The notes under the pieces: model-generated
Databases searched by the model: none
Told to the model about the DNA's origin: nothing
What the model saw: only the letters and a program-made list of their open reading frames with translations
From: Actinomyces gaoshouyii
Lineage (GTDB): Bacteria > Actinomycetota > Actinomycetes > Actinomycetales > Actinomycetaceae
NCBI RefSeq assembly: GCF_002072175.1
Contig: NZ_MVIV01000013.1
Span: 1-52,727 of the forward strand
DNA length: 52,727 nt
Reading direction: 5' to 3'
Program-made: the position numbers and the translations under genes
Shown: piece by piece, positions 1 through 7,447 of the stretch
Layout: each line of letters opens with the position of its first letter
Position numbering within the stretch: the stretch's first letter is position 1

Positions 1-65
1 ACCCCTAACCATCCACCGCCTCACCCCCTACCTCACCAACGACACCCAACACCACCACAACCACT

Positions 66-107
66 AACCCACCCCAACAACAACCAACCCCACCCCCAAC
101 AACAACC
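66..107. repeat. Tandem A/C-rich repeat, two copies (G/T-rich on minus strand)
   Basis: Two tandem near-identical units (66-85 and 86-107) read AACCC(C)ACCCC(C)AACAACAACC. The whole first 108 bases of the plus strand contain almost no G. The minus strand therefore carries runs of three to five G separated by T-rich spacers, which could fold as a G-quadruplex. It lies directly downstream of the minus-strand gene ending at 129, so it would be its 3' untranslated region. No coding gene is credible here. Confidence 0.6.
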
Positions 108-110
108 GAC

Positions 111-125
111 CTCGGGTATAGGGAG
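111..125. repeat. Remnant of the dispersed palindromic repeat
   Basis: The 15-mer CTCGGGTATAGGGAG is identical to 14906-14920, and both copies are preceded by CGACC. In the 14874 element an extra CGGT half-palindrome sits between these parts. It lies 3 bases past the stop of the first minus-strand gene. Confidence 0.5.
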
Positions 126-128
126 GGG

Positions 129-512
129 TTATGGGGTGCTGGAGGAAGAGGGGGAGGCGTCATCGCCCTCACCCTCATCGCGGCGGCGCCGGCGGATGTC
201 CCGCTCCAGGTTTCGCAGGAACTCCGGATCGTCATCCGGGCCCAGAGGCCGTGGCCTCTCAGGACGGCGGAACTCCACGCCCTCGCGCGAGGACCATAGG
301 TTGGGCTCGACGACACCCCCACGCTCCTCAGCGGCCTTCACCCGCGAGGTGATGATCCACGCGATCGGCCCCACGCCGGTGAGAGCCAAGATGATGAGGA
401 GCCACATGGGCTTCGGGAGCCGCGCGGGCATGTCCTCGCCCGGTGTGCGGGCGCAGTCCAGCACCGCGTAGATCGCCAGGGCGAACAGGAGGACGATGAG
501 AACGGCGCGCAC
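129..512 (-). CDS. Small PLDc_N-type two-helix membrane protein
   Basis: A 127-residue protein. Two hydrophobic helices lie at about residues 3-19 and 35-53; the second ends in GVGPIAWIITSR, the signature of the PLD N-terminal membrane domain, without any phospholipase catalytic part. The rest is a charged cytoplasmic tail with an R-rich segment (RRRRRDEGEGDD) and a Ser-rich end. The GTG start at 512 is chosen because a TATGGT hexamer ends exactly 6 nt before it, as at many other genes here; a GGAGG also lies between but is too close for a normal ribosome binding site. It is divergent from menE. The function of such stand-alone domains is not known; a membrane-anchoring or cell-envelope role is only a guess. 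Confidence 0.75.
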   Translation of the reverse strand: MRAVLIVLLFALAIYAVLDCARTPGEDMPARLPKPMWLLIILALTGVGPIAWIITSRVKAAEERGGVVEPNLWSSREGVEFRRPERPRPLGPDDDPEFLRNLERDIRRRRRDEGEGDDASPSSSSTP

Positions 513-518
513 ACCTCC

Positions 519-524
519 ACCATA
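519..524 (-). promoter_or_regulatory. Leaderless -10 element for the PLDc_N gene
   Basis: TATGGT on the minus strand, 6 nt before the GTG at 512. Transcription would start at the start codon. No clear -35. Confidence 0.5.
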
Positions 525-594
525 TCCGAGTCGTCGACCGCGGGCAGGCCGAGTCCGGGCGGCGCGGCGGGGCGAGCGGTGCGAGGATGCCTCC

Positions 595-1911
595 GTGAGC
601 GCGCGCCCGGCCCCCCTCCTCCTGCGCGGCGGCACCGACCCGGACGCCGTCGCCGGGCTCCGGGCCGCCCTGGTCCCTCTGCTCGCCCTGGAAACCTCCC
701 GTCCCGCCTCCTGCGCGACTGCTCCAGGGCCCGGCGCCGCCCGCCCATTACTCGTCCCCATCTCCCCGCATGAGGATGAGGCCCGCGTCTGCGCCGATCT
801 CGCACGCCGTCTCGACCCGGCCGGTCCCGCCTCCCGCGCCGATGTCCTCCTGCGCACCTCCGGCTCCACCACGGGCACCGGCTCCCTCATCGCCATGAGC
901 GCCACCGCGCTGACCGCCTCAGCCCGTGCCACCCACGCGCGCCTGGCCGGGCCCGGCACCTGGATCCTCGCCCTCCCCGCGCACCACGTCGCCGGGCTCC
1001 AAGTCCTCGTGCGCTCGATCGTGGCCGGGACCGAGCCCATCGTCGTCAACGCCACCGGCGGGTTCACGACCGGCGCGCTCACTGACGGACTCGCCCGCGC
1101 CCTCGCCTCCAGCGGCGGCCCTGTCTACCTCTCCCTCGTGCCCACTCAGCTCCTGCGCGCCCTGGCGGATCCCGACTGCTCCCGCGCCCTGGCCCGAGCC
1201 AGTGCCGTCCTCCTCGGCGGGGCCGCCGCCAGCGCCGCCCTGCTCGCCCGGGCCCGCGGCGCCGGCATTCCTGTCGTCACCACCTACGGGATGAGCGAGA
1301 CCGGTGGCGGCTGCGTCTACGACGGCGCCCCCCTCGACGGCGTCACCGCCACCATCGAGGACCCCGACGCCACCGGCGCGGGGCGCATCGCCCTGGCCGG
1401 CCCCGTTCTCGCCCTCGGATACGCCCACCGCGAGCTTCCCATCGAGTCCGGGGCCAAGGAGCCCTCTTCGCGCTTCACCGCCCGTGACGGGCGGCCCCTC
1501 CTGCTCACCTCCGATCGCGGGCGCCTCGACGGGCACGGTCGCCTCTCAGTCCTCGGGCGCCTCGACGACGTCATCATCAGTGGCGGCATCAAGGTGGACC
1601 CCCGCGAGGTCGAGGCCGCTCTCCTGCGCCTGCCGGGGGTCGGGGAGGCCTGCGTCGTCGGGATCCCCGATGCCCGGTGGGGGAGCGCCGTGGCGGCCGC
1701 CGTCATGCCTGCGCCCACAGGGGGCGGAGCGCTGGATGCCGAGGCCCTGCGCTCCGCCGCGCGCGCCGCCCTGCCGGGCGCCAGGGCCCCCAAGCGCGTC
1801 GTCGTCGTGCCCGAGCTGCCCCGGCGCGGTCCCGGCAAGCCCGACCGGCGCGCCGTCGCCGCCCTCCTGGCCGGCCCCAGCCGGCCGGGGGCCTCCCGGC
1901 CAGGCGACTGA
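595..1911 (+). CDS. menE: o-Succinylbenzoate-CoA ligase (MenE)
   Basis: Activates o-succinylbenzoate with ATP and CoA in menaquinone synthesis (cytosol). The 438-residue protein has the AMP-binding loop SGSTTGTG, the TYGMSETGGG adenylate motif, the hinge GRLDDVIISGGIKVDP and a C-terminal lysine in RRGPGKPDRR. These give the acyl-adenylate ligase fold, and the many men genes in the window identify the substrate. It is slightly shorter than typical MenE. The GTG at 595 is chosen because the conserved part begins just after it; the frame is open up to 496, but the extra residues are an Arg-rich non-conserved stretch. The nearest hexamer to a -10 is GAGGAT, 6 nt upstream, which is weak. menA follows 109 nt downstream on the same strand and is probably co-expressed. 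Confidence 0.9.
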   Translation: MSARPAPLLLRGGTDPDAVAGLRAALVPLLALETSRPASCATAPGPGAARPLLVPISPHEDEARVCADLARRLDPAGPASRADVLLRTSGSTTGTGSLIAMSATALTASARATHARLAGPGTWILALPAHHVAGLQVLVRSIVAGTEPIVVNATGGFTTGALTDGLARALASSGGPVYLSLVPTQLLRALADPDCSRALARASAVLLGGAAASAALLARARGAGIPVVTTYGMSETGGGCVYDGAPLDGVTATIEDPDATGAGRIALAGPVLALGYAHRELPIESGAKEPSSRFTARDGRPLLLTSDRGRLDGHGRLSVLGRLDDVIISGGIKVDPREVEAALLRLPGVGEACVVGIPDARWGSAVAAAVMPAPTGGGALDAEALRSAARAALPGARAPKRVVVVPELPRRGPGKPDRRAVAALLAGPSRPGASRPGD

Positions 1912-1986
1912 TCCCGATCCGCAGGGGCCCTGAGGCGGGCACTCCCGCGCGGCCCGCCCGCCGTGGGGGTAGACGGCCGCCCGCGA

Positions 1987-1992
1987 TAGGCT
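1987..1992 (+). promoter_or_regulatory. Candidate -10 element for menA
   Basis: TAGGCT would place the transcript start about 20 nt before the menA ATG, leaving room for the GAGAGG ribosome binding site. No convincing -35. Read-through from menE is equally possible. Confidence 0.3.
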
Positions 1993-2020
1993 CTTAGGCG
2001 CATCCCCCCGAGAGGACCCC

Positions 2021-2968
2021 ATGAGCAGACCAGCCCACCAGGCATCGCCCGTCCGCGCCACCAATTGGGCGGAGATCGTGCGCCTGCGCACCCTGCCAGC
2101 TGCCGTTGCCCCCGTTCTCCTGGGCGCCGGCGCCGCCACCTCGTTGGGCACCGGCTCCCTGCTGCGCACACTGCTCGCAGCGGGCGTCGCCCTCGCTCTC
2201 CAGATCGGCTGCAACCTCGCCAATGACTACTCCGACGGCGTGCGCGGCACGGATGATCAGCGCACCGGGCCGCCGAGGCTGACCGCCTCGGGGCGGGTGC
2301 CGCCCCGCACCGTCAAGCTCGCCGCCTTCGTCTGCTTCGGGATCGCCGCGGCTCTCGGACTCGCCCTGGTGGTCCTGACGGGGCAGTGGTGGCTCATCGG
2401 CATCGGCGTCACCGCCGTGGCCGCCGCCTGGTTCTACACCGGCGGCCCCCGCCCCTACGGGTACGCCGGCCTGGGAGAGGTCTTCGTCTTCATCTTCTTC
2501 GGGATCGTGGCCACCTGCGGCACCGCCTATGTCCAGGGCGGGGCCGTGCCCGGATGGCTCTGGCTCGCCGCCTGCGGAATCGGTCTCATCGCCTGCTCCC
2601 TGCTCATGGTCAACAACCTTCGCGACATCAACACCGATCCCGCCCATGGGAAGAGGACGCTGGCCGTGCGCCTCGGTGATTCCCGCGCCCGCAGCGCGTA
2701 CATGGTCATGGTGTTCATGCCGGTCTTCATCGCCGGCGGATCGCTCGCCTGGGCGCATATCGCCGTCGGCGGCGCCTGGGACGCCATGGCCATCATCGAT
2801 GTCGTCTGCCCCCTCGTCGTCGTGTTCCCCTTCTCCTGGCGCGCCACGACCGCTGTGAGCGCCGGGGCCACCGGGGGTGAGCTCATCGGCGCCCTGCGCG
2901 CCGCGGGCCAGTACGAGCTCGTCTACGGCATTGTCATCGGGCTGGCCTTCCTCATCGTGGGGACGTGA
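2021..2968 (+). CDS. menA: 1,4-Dihydroxy-2-naphthoate polyprenyltransferase (MenA)
   Basis: Integral membrane prenyltransferase that attaches the polyprenyl tail to dihydroxynaphthoate, giving demethylmenaquinone. The 315-residue protein starts with NWAEIVRLRTLPAAVAP, then has the first Asp-rich motif NDYSDGVRGTD (about residues 69-79) that binds the Mg-diphosphate of the prenyl donor. The second polar motif, NNLRDINTD followed by GKRTLAVRLG, lies near residues 200-220. Several membrane helices fill the rest. The ATG is preceded by GAGAGG at 7-8 nt. Length matches the family. The prenyl donor is probably made by the synthase at 35245. Confidence 0.95.
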   Translation: MSRPAHQASPVRATNWAEIVRLRTLPAAVAPVLLGAGAATSLGTGSLLRTLLAAGVALALQIGCNLANDYSDGVRGTDDQRTGPPRLTASGRVPPRTVKLAAFVCFGIAAALGLALVVLTGQWWLIGIGVTAVAAAWFYTGGPRPYGYAGLGEVFVFIFFGIVATCGTAYVQGGAVPGWLWLAACGIGLIACSLLMVNNLRDINTDPAHGKRTLAVRLGDSRARSAYMVMVFMPVFIAGGSLAWAHIAVGGAWDAMAIIDVVCPLVVVFPFSWRATTAVSAGATGGELIGALRAAGQYELVYGIVIGLAFLIVGT

Positions 2969-3014
2969 GGCTCCGTATACGACGGCGCCCTTATCCCTTT
3001 TCACATGGAGGAAG

Positions 3015-3046
3015 GCGGCCGACCGCATCGTGATGCGGTCGGCCGC
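3015..3046. terminator. Strong hairpin after menA
   Basis: A perfect 14-bp stem (GCGGCCGACCGCAT and its complement) with a CGTG loop, 46 nt past the menA stop. It has no T-tract, as is common in high-GC actinobacteria. It sits between convergent genes and could act in both directions. Confidence 0.75.
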
Positions 3047-3062
3047 CCGTGAGGTAAGTGAG

Positions 3063-3106
3063 CCCTCGGCGCGGCCCTCTCCCCAACTCAGGGGCAGCGC
3101 CGAGGG
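3063..3106 (-). terminator. Hairpin downstream of the KMSD lipoprotein gene
   Basis: A 10-bp stem CCCTCGGCGC / GCGCCGAGGG with an inner CCCC/GGGG stem. It lies 29 nt past the stop of the minus-strand gene at 3135. Confidence 0.6.
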
Positions 3107-3134
3107 GGCCTCTACTCCGCGTTCATCGCGGGGG

Positions 3135-3344
3135 TCACTTCGTCGCGTCCGACATCTTGCCGTCACTCATCTTGTCTTTTCCGTCGGACATCTTGCCGTC
3201 GGACATCTTGCCGTCACTCATCTTGTCGGCACTGGCGGTCGCGGCGGGCTTGGTGTTCTTCGAGTCGCTGGACGAGCCGCAGGCGGCGATGCCAACGGCG
3301 GAAACGGCGATGAGGCCGGCCGCGAGAGCGGTGCGAATGTGCAT
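3135..3344 (-). CDS. Tiny lipoprotein with KMSDG repeats (MXKDX-like)
   Basis: A 69-residue protein with an N-terminal lipoprotein signal: basic start MHIR, hydrophobic core, lipobox GIAAC at residue 22. A Ser/Lys/Ala linker follows, then a repetitive tail in which KMSD occurs five times, mostly as KMSDG. This resembles the short MXKDX-repeat exported proteins of unknown function, but the register differs, so the family link is tentative. A GAGGAG ribosome binding site lies 6 nt before the ATG. It is transcribed divergently from dipZ-sigK-rskA across 201 nt and may share their regulation. Alternating Met, Lys and Asp could bind metal or be a target of methionine oxidation; neither is shown by the sequence. 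Confidence 0.85.
   Translation of the reverse strand: MHIRTALAAGLIAVSAVGIAACGSSSDSKNTKPAATASADKMSDGKMSDGKMSDGKDKMSDGKMSDATK
3144..3228. repeat. Short in-frame coding repeats of the KMSDG tail
   Basis: Units of the type CATCTTGCCGTC(G/A) recur about five times with 15-nt spacing. They encode the KMSDG peptide repeats and are prone to copy-number change. There are no spacers, so this is not a CRISPR array. Confidence 0.7.
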
Positions 3345-3545
3345 GAGTGTTCTCCTCTACGAAGATTCAAGGTTGGGTTCGCCTCGTGGCGAGCCGTCAT
3401 CCCTCGTTCGGGGTCGGGGCGCTGCCGGATCGGATCGGCAGATGTGATGCTCGTCATGTCGACTTCATCGTCATTCCACAGATCCGCCGACCGCCCGGCC
3501 CCGAACAGGGGATGAATCAACCGCATCGACATGGTAGGAGCCCAG

Positions 3546-5240
3546 ATGCTCATCAGTCTTGTCCTCATCGGCTTCTTCGGAGGCCTCATCACGGGCATAT
3601 CGCCCTGCATCCTGCCGGTCCTGCCCGTCATCCTCCTGTCCGGCGGCGCTCAGGGCGCCAAGGACGAGGGTGGGAAGGCCCCCTCGCGCCTGCACCCCTA
3701 CCTCGTCGTCGGCGGCCTCGTTCTGAGCTTCACCACCTTCACCCTCATCGGCTCCACGCTGCTCAACCTGCTGGGCCTCCCGCAGGACACGCTGCGCTGG
3801 GCCGGTGTAGTGCTCCTCGCCCTCATCGGCGTCGCCATGATCATCCCGAAGGTCATGGAGATCATCGAGCGCCCCTTCGCGCACTTCCAGAGCCTGGGGG
3901 GCGGCAAGCGCCCCACGAACGGATTCCTCCTCGGACTCGTCCTGGGAACCGCCTACGTGCCCTGCGCCGGCCCCGTGCTCGCCGCCGTCTCCGTGGCGGG
4001 CTCCACCGGCAGGATCGGCGCCGACACGGTCGCCCTCGCCGTCTCCTTCGGCCTGGGCACGGCCCTCCCCCTGCTCTTCTTCGCCCTGGCCGGCCGCGGC
4101 ATCACCGAGCGCCTCAAGGCCTTCCGCACGCGCCAGAAAGGCGTGCGCATCGCCGCGGGTGCCATGATGATCTTCCTGGCCGTCGCCCTGGTGACCGACC
4201 TGCCCGCCGTCGTCCAGCGCTCCCTGCCGGACTACACCGCCTCCTTCCAGGCCAAGACGGATAAGGCCCTCAACTCCACCCGCCAGGTCGCCCAGGGCCG
4301 AGGGGGCTGCGTCGACGGCGCCGATCACCTGGCGAACTGCGGCACTGTCCCGGAGCTCACCGGCATCAGGGCCTGGTTGAACACCCCCGGCGAGCAGGCC
4401 CTGACCGCCGCCGACCGCGAGGGCAAGGTGCACCTCTACGACTTCTGGGCCTACTCCTGCATCAATTGCCAGCGCTCCATCCCCGGCATCGAGCGGCTCT
4501 ACGAGACCTACAAGGACTTCGGCCTACAGGTCGTGGGCATCCACTCCCCGGAGTACGCCTTCGAGAAGGAGGTCGACAACGTTCGTCAAGGAGCCCGGAA
4601 ACTCGGGATCACCTACCCTGTCGCCGTCGACTCCGACCTGGCCACCTGGACCGCGTTCGACAACCACTACTGGCCGGCCCACTATCTCGTGGACGCCACC
4701 GGGCAGCTGCGTCATGTGAAGTTCGGCGAGGGCGGTGAGGAGACCACCGAAAGGCTCGTCCGCGAGCTGCTCAGGCAGGCCAACCCCTCCGTCCAGCTCC
4801 CCGAGCCCATCTTCACCGCGGCGGACAACACCCCCGATGTCTCCACGGCGCGCAGCCCCGAGACCTACCTCGGCTCGGACCGGGCCCGGTACTTCGCCGG
4901 AGGGGCCCTCAAGCCGGGCGCAGCGTCCTTCGCCTTCCCGGCCGAGCAGAAGGACGGCACCTTCTCCCTGGACGGCTCCTGGGTGGTCGAGGGCCAGAAG
5001 ATCACCCCCGACGGCGCCCCAGGAGGCCTTCGCCTATCCTGGAAGGGCGCGCACGTCTACCTCGTGGCCTCCGGAGAGGGCAGTATCACCTGGAGGAACG
5101 ACGGCGGTGAGGAGAAGACGATCCGTATCTCCGGAACGCCCAACGCCAATGAGCTTGTGAGCATGGCCGAGCCCTCATCGGGGCGGCTGGAGCTCACGGT
5201 TGACCCGGGGGTCTCCCTGTACTCCTTCACCTTCGGGTGA
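3546..5240 (+). CDS. dipZ: DipZ: CcdA-type membrane reductase fused to an extracytoplasmic thioredoxin domain
   Basis: Carries reducing electrons across the membrane to extracytoplasmic thiols. The 564-residue protein has an N-terminal CcdA/DsbD-like membrane domain with paired cysteines in [11 protein letters not shown] (about residue 17) and [12 protein letters not shown] (about 139). A TlpA/thioredoxin-like domain follows with the CxxC in [12 protein letters not shown] (about 305-308). The C-terminal beta-rich DipZ domain spans about 415-564. The ATG at 3546 is preferred over the one at 3531 because TAGGAG sits 5 nt before it. sigK follows 84 nt downstream. In Mycobacterium tuberculosis dipZ is in the SigK regulon, so the adjacency here is meaningful. 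Confidence 0.92.
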   Translation: MLISLVLIGFFGGLITGISPCILPVLPVILLSGGAQGAKDEGGKAPSRLHPYLVVGGLVLSFTTFTLIGSTLLNLLGLPQDTLRWAGVVLLALIGVAMIIPKVMEIIERPFAHFQSLGGGKRPTNGFLLGLVLGTAYVPCAGPVLAAVSVAGSTGRIGADTVALAVSFGLGTALPLLFFALAGRGITERLKAFRTRQKGVRIAAGAMMIFLAVALVTDLPAVVQRSLPDYTASFQAKTDKALNSTRQVAQGRGGCVDGADHLANCGTVPELTGIRAWLNTPGEQALTAADREGKVHLYDFWAYSCINCQRSIPGIERLYETYKDFGLQVVGIHSPEYAFEKEVDNVRQGARKLGITYPVAVDSDLATWTAFDNHYWPAHYLVDATGQLRHVKFGEGGEETTERLVRELLRQANPSVQLPEPIFTAADNTPDVSTARSPETYLGSDRARYFAGGALKPGAASFAFPAEQKDGTFSLDGSWVVEGQKITPDGAPGGLRLSWKGAHVYLVASGEGSITWRNDGGEEKTIRISGTPNANELVSMAEPSSGRLELTVDPGVSLYSFTFG

Positions 5241-5311
5241 GGGGTGCAGTCCCCGGCTGCGAATAGGAGAGAGAGGAGGGGCAGCGATGAGGAGGCGCCC
5301 CGCCGGGCCCG

Positions 5312-5317
5312 TACGAT
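5312..5317 (+). promoter_or_regulatory. Leaderless -10 element for sigK
   Basis: TACGAT ends 7 nt before the GTG at 5325. This suggests sigK has its own promoter besides read-through from dipZ. Confidence 0.4.
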
Positions 5318-5324
5318 GCGCAGT

Positions 5325-5891
5325 GTGGAAAAGCATCGGCACACTGAGCGCGGGGACGAGGTCGACGCCCTCCTGGCACGTGTTGCCCAGGGGGAAGAGC
5401 AGGCCTTCGCCGAGTTGTACGACGCCTGGGCGGGGCGCCTCCTCGCCCTCATCATGCGCATCGTCATCGACCGCGCGCAGAGCGAGGAGGTCCTCCAGGA
5501 GGTCATGCTCGAGGCCTGGCGCCGAGCGCCCTCCTTCGATCCCTCGAGGGGGACGGCAAGGGCCTGGCTTGTCACCATGGCCCGTCATCGGGCCATCGAC
5601 CGGGTCCGCTCGGCCCAGGCCGCGAGGGATCGCGAGGATGCCTGGCAGGCCTACCTGCCCGATGCCGATGTCACGCTCGCCGAGGTCGAGGAGCGGATCG
5701 AGGCCGGAAGGGTCCGCGAGGCCCTTGACACCGTCGGGGAGCCCCACCGCACGACGATCGCCCTGGCCTACTTCACGGGCCTCACCCACACCGAGATCGC
5801 CAAGCGGATGGGTGTGCCGCTGGGCACAGTCAAGAGCCGCATCCGGGATGGGATGGCCAAGATGAGAACACACCTAGGAGAACCACGATGA
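5325..5891 (+). CDS. sigK: ECF sigma factor, SigK-like
   Basis: A 188-residue extracytoplasmic-function sigma factor. Region 2 runs from AFAELYDAWAGRLL to ARHRAIDRVRS, and region 4 from DTVGEPHRTTIALAYF through GLTHTEIAKRMGVPLGTVK. It directs transcription of a small regulon and is held by the membrane anti-sigma factor encoded next, whose ATG overlaps its stop (ATGA). The frame is open from a GTG at 5244 and an ATG at 5316. GTG 5325 is chosen because of the TACGAT element 7 nt upstream and because the length then matches SigK. The protein has no cysteine, so the redox-sensing disulfide described for the M. tuberculosis protein cannot form here. The name rests on the dipZ and rskA neighbours and overall similarity. 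Confidence 0.85.
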   Translation: MEKHRHTERGDEVDALLARVAQGEEQAFAELYDAWAGRLLALIMRIVIDRAQSEEVLQEVMLEAWRRAPSFDPSRGTARAWLVTMARHRAIDRVRSAQAARDREDAWQAYLPDADVTLAEVEERIEAGRVREALDTVGEPHRTTIALAYFTGLTHTEIAKRMGVPLGTVKSRIRDGMAKMRTHLGEPR

Positions 5892-6757
5892 GCAGGGAAG
5901 GAGAGGACATGAGCGCGGTAGGACGACCTGATGCCGATGATGAGGAGTTCCGCGCGCTCCTCGATGGTGAGACCGCCGCCCTCCTCGGCGCATCGCTGGC
6001 CCCCGTCGAGCCGCCCGCCGGGATGCGCGCGGAGCTCCTGGAGCAGATCAAGGGCATCGAGCAGGAGGGGTCCGCCCAGGCGCCCGGTGCCCACCCGGAA
6101 ATGGGGTGTGCGGGCGCCTCCCCCGGTCCCGGTCCCGGTGCCGACGGTGTCGAGGCGCTCGCCCCCGTCATCGCCCTGCGCCGCCGCCGCGCCTGGCGCT
6201 ACATGACTCAGGCGGCAGCCGCCCTTGTGCTCATAGCCGCGGGCTTTGGCGCTGGGTACGGCAGCGGCTACGAGTCGGGCTACGACGGCGGCCATGACAC
6301 CGCCATGGAACACGTGACCCCGATGGTCGACTACGCCCACCTCAACGAGGCCCAGGACGTCCGGCGCGTCACCGACACCATGCCCGACGGGCATGTGGCC
6401 ACGCTGACCTGGAGCGAGGGCATGTCCATGACGGCCCTGTCACTCCCGGCGGCGATGCCCGCCCCCGCCGGCGGGACCACTTTGCAGATATGGCTGGAGG
6501 ACCCCTCCTCGGGCATCACCTCGCTGGGCGCCTACTCCCCCGATGAGGGCACCACCTTCACCCTCCTCCCCATGACGCCGAGGCCCGGGCAGCGCATTCT
6601 CATCACGGCCGAGCCCGCTGGGGGCTCCTCCCAGCCGACGGCGACGCCGCTCGTGGTCCTCGCCGTCGGCGGGCAGGGCGGCGATGGGGCAGGAGCGTCC
6701 TCCGGGACGAGCGGCCCGGCCTCCTCGCCGTCGTCGTCCGCCACCGGCCGCGCCTGA
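5888..6757 (+). CDS. rskA: Anti-sigma-K factor, RskA family
   Basis: A single-pass membrane protein that should bind SigK through its N-terminal cytoplasmic part and release it after regulated proteolysis. Of 289 residues, 1-100 form the cytoplasmic domain with an acidic start and a Pro/Gly linker. A helix near 108-126 (AAAALVLIAAGFGAGYGSG) spans the membrane, and the rest is an extracytoplasmic RskA domain rich in beta strands (LQIWLEDPSSG, RILITAEPAGGS) with a Ser/Gly-rich tail. It overlaps sigK by 4 nt. ATG 5888 has AGGAG at 7 nt; ATG 5909 also has a good AAGGAG and is the alternative start. Confidence 0.85.
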   Translation: MSREGEDMSAVGRPDADDEEFRALLDGETAALLGASLAPVEPPAGMRAELLEQIKGIEQEGSAQAPGAHPEMGCAGASPGPGPGADGVEALAPVIALRRRRAWRYMTQAAAALVLIAAGFGAGYGSGYESGYDGGHDTAMEHVTPMVDYAHLNEAQDVRRVTDTMPDGHVATLTWSEGMSMTALSLPAAMPAPAGGTTLQIWLEDPSSGITSLGAYSPDEGTTFTLLPMTPRPGQRILITAEPAGGSSQPTATPLVVLAVGGQGGDGAGASSGTSGPASSPSSSATGRA

Positions 6758-6779
6758 GAGGCGCCTGGCGCGAGCACTG

Positions 6780-6816
6780 GCGCGGCCCCGGTACCGATCC
6801 GGTACCGGGGCCGCGC
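6780..6816. terminator. Very strong bidirectional hairpin between rskA and the yagU-like gene
   Basis: A perfect 17-bp stem (6780-6796 pairs with 6800-6816) with a 3-nt ATC loop. It lies 22 nt past the rskA stop and 17 nt past the end of the convergent minus-strand gene. Confidence 0.85.
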
Positions 6817-6833
6817 CCATGCGAGGGGGAGTA

Positions 6834-7409
6834 TCAACGGGCGCCCTCGGTCAGGGGCGCCTCGGCATCGGGCTCATGCGTGATCCGGTTGCGGATATCA
6901 CGGCGCACCACCTCGATGCTCCACAGCCAGATGATGTGCCCGAAGAACTCCGAGAAGTGCTCGGACCAGGTCTGCGCGCCGGCGACCCAGGGGAAGGGGC
7001 TCGGCGCCCAGCCCAGCAGCGGCATGACGACGACGTGCGCGCCCACGTACACGAGGATGCCGAAGGCGGCGCCCTGCCAGAGCTTGATGCCGGGGTAGTA
7101 CTCGGCGATGACGCAGTAGATGAGCGCGAACACGATCGCGAAGCCGAAATGCACGATGAAGGACATGATCGGCGCCGGGTTGTTATTGAAGGTCACTGTG
7201 GCGTGCGAGGTGTCATGGGACATGCCGAACCACTCCAGCATCGACTGCGGGGGATTGGTCTCCGAGCGAATTCCCGGGGTACGGGGAGGGAAGGGCACCT
7301 CCCAGCCGAATTTCACAATGGCGGAGAAGAAGCCGCCGATGAGGCCGACGATGCTCGCCGTGCCGATGCGGCGACGGGCCGGATCGGTCCTTGTGAGCAG
7401 TGATGACAT
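6834..7409 (-). CDS. yagU: YagU-family (DUF1440) inner-membrane protein
   Basis: A 191-residue protein that aligns end to end, from memory, with Escherichia coli YagU: RRRIGTASIVGLIGGFFSAIVKFG at the start, then EVPFPPR, IAEYYPGIKLWQG, WSIEVVRRDIRNRITHEPD. Three or four membrane helices (about 15-35, 80-100, 108-130, 155-170). E. coli YagU has been linked to acid resistance; the mechanism is not known. The minus-strand ATG has AAGGAG at 8 nt. It lies downstream of menB on the same strand with a 38-nt gap, so it may be co-transcribed. Confidence 0.85.
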   Translation of the reverse strand: MSSLLTRTDPARRRIGTASIVGLIGGFFSAIVKFGWEVPFPPRTPGIRSETNPPQSMLEWFGMSHDTSHATVTFNNNPAPIMSFIVHFGFAIVFALIYCVIAEYYPGIKLWQGAAFGILVYVGAHVVVMPLLGWAPSPFPWVAGAQTWSEHFSEFFGHIIWLWSIEVVRRDIRNRITHEPDAEAPLTEGAR

Positions 7410-7447
7410 GGGGAGATCTCCTTGGTTGATGTGTGATCGGAATCTAC

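Noticed and set aside
129-1082. An extended form of the first minus-strand protein (317 residues)
   Set aside because: The upstream part is Arg/Ala/Gly-rich shadow sequence opposite menE. The real protein starts near 512, where the membrane helix and a TATGGT element are.
3144-3228. A CRISPR-like array of short repeats
   Set aside because: The repeats are in frame, contiguous and encode KMSDG; there are no unique spacers and no cas genes.
5244-5324. A longer N-terminus for SigK from GTG 5244
   Set aside because: The extra residues are Arg/Glu-rich, not conserved in ECF factors, and lack a spaced ribosome binding site. GTG 5325 has a -10 element and gives the normal length.
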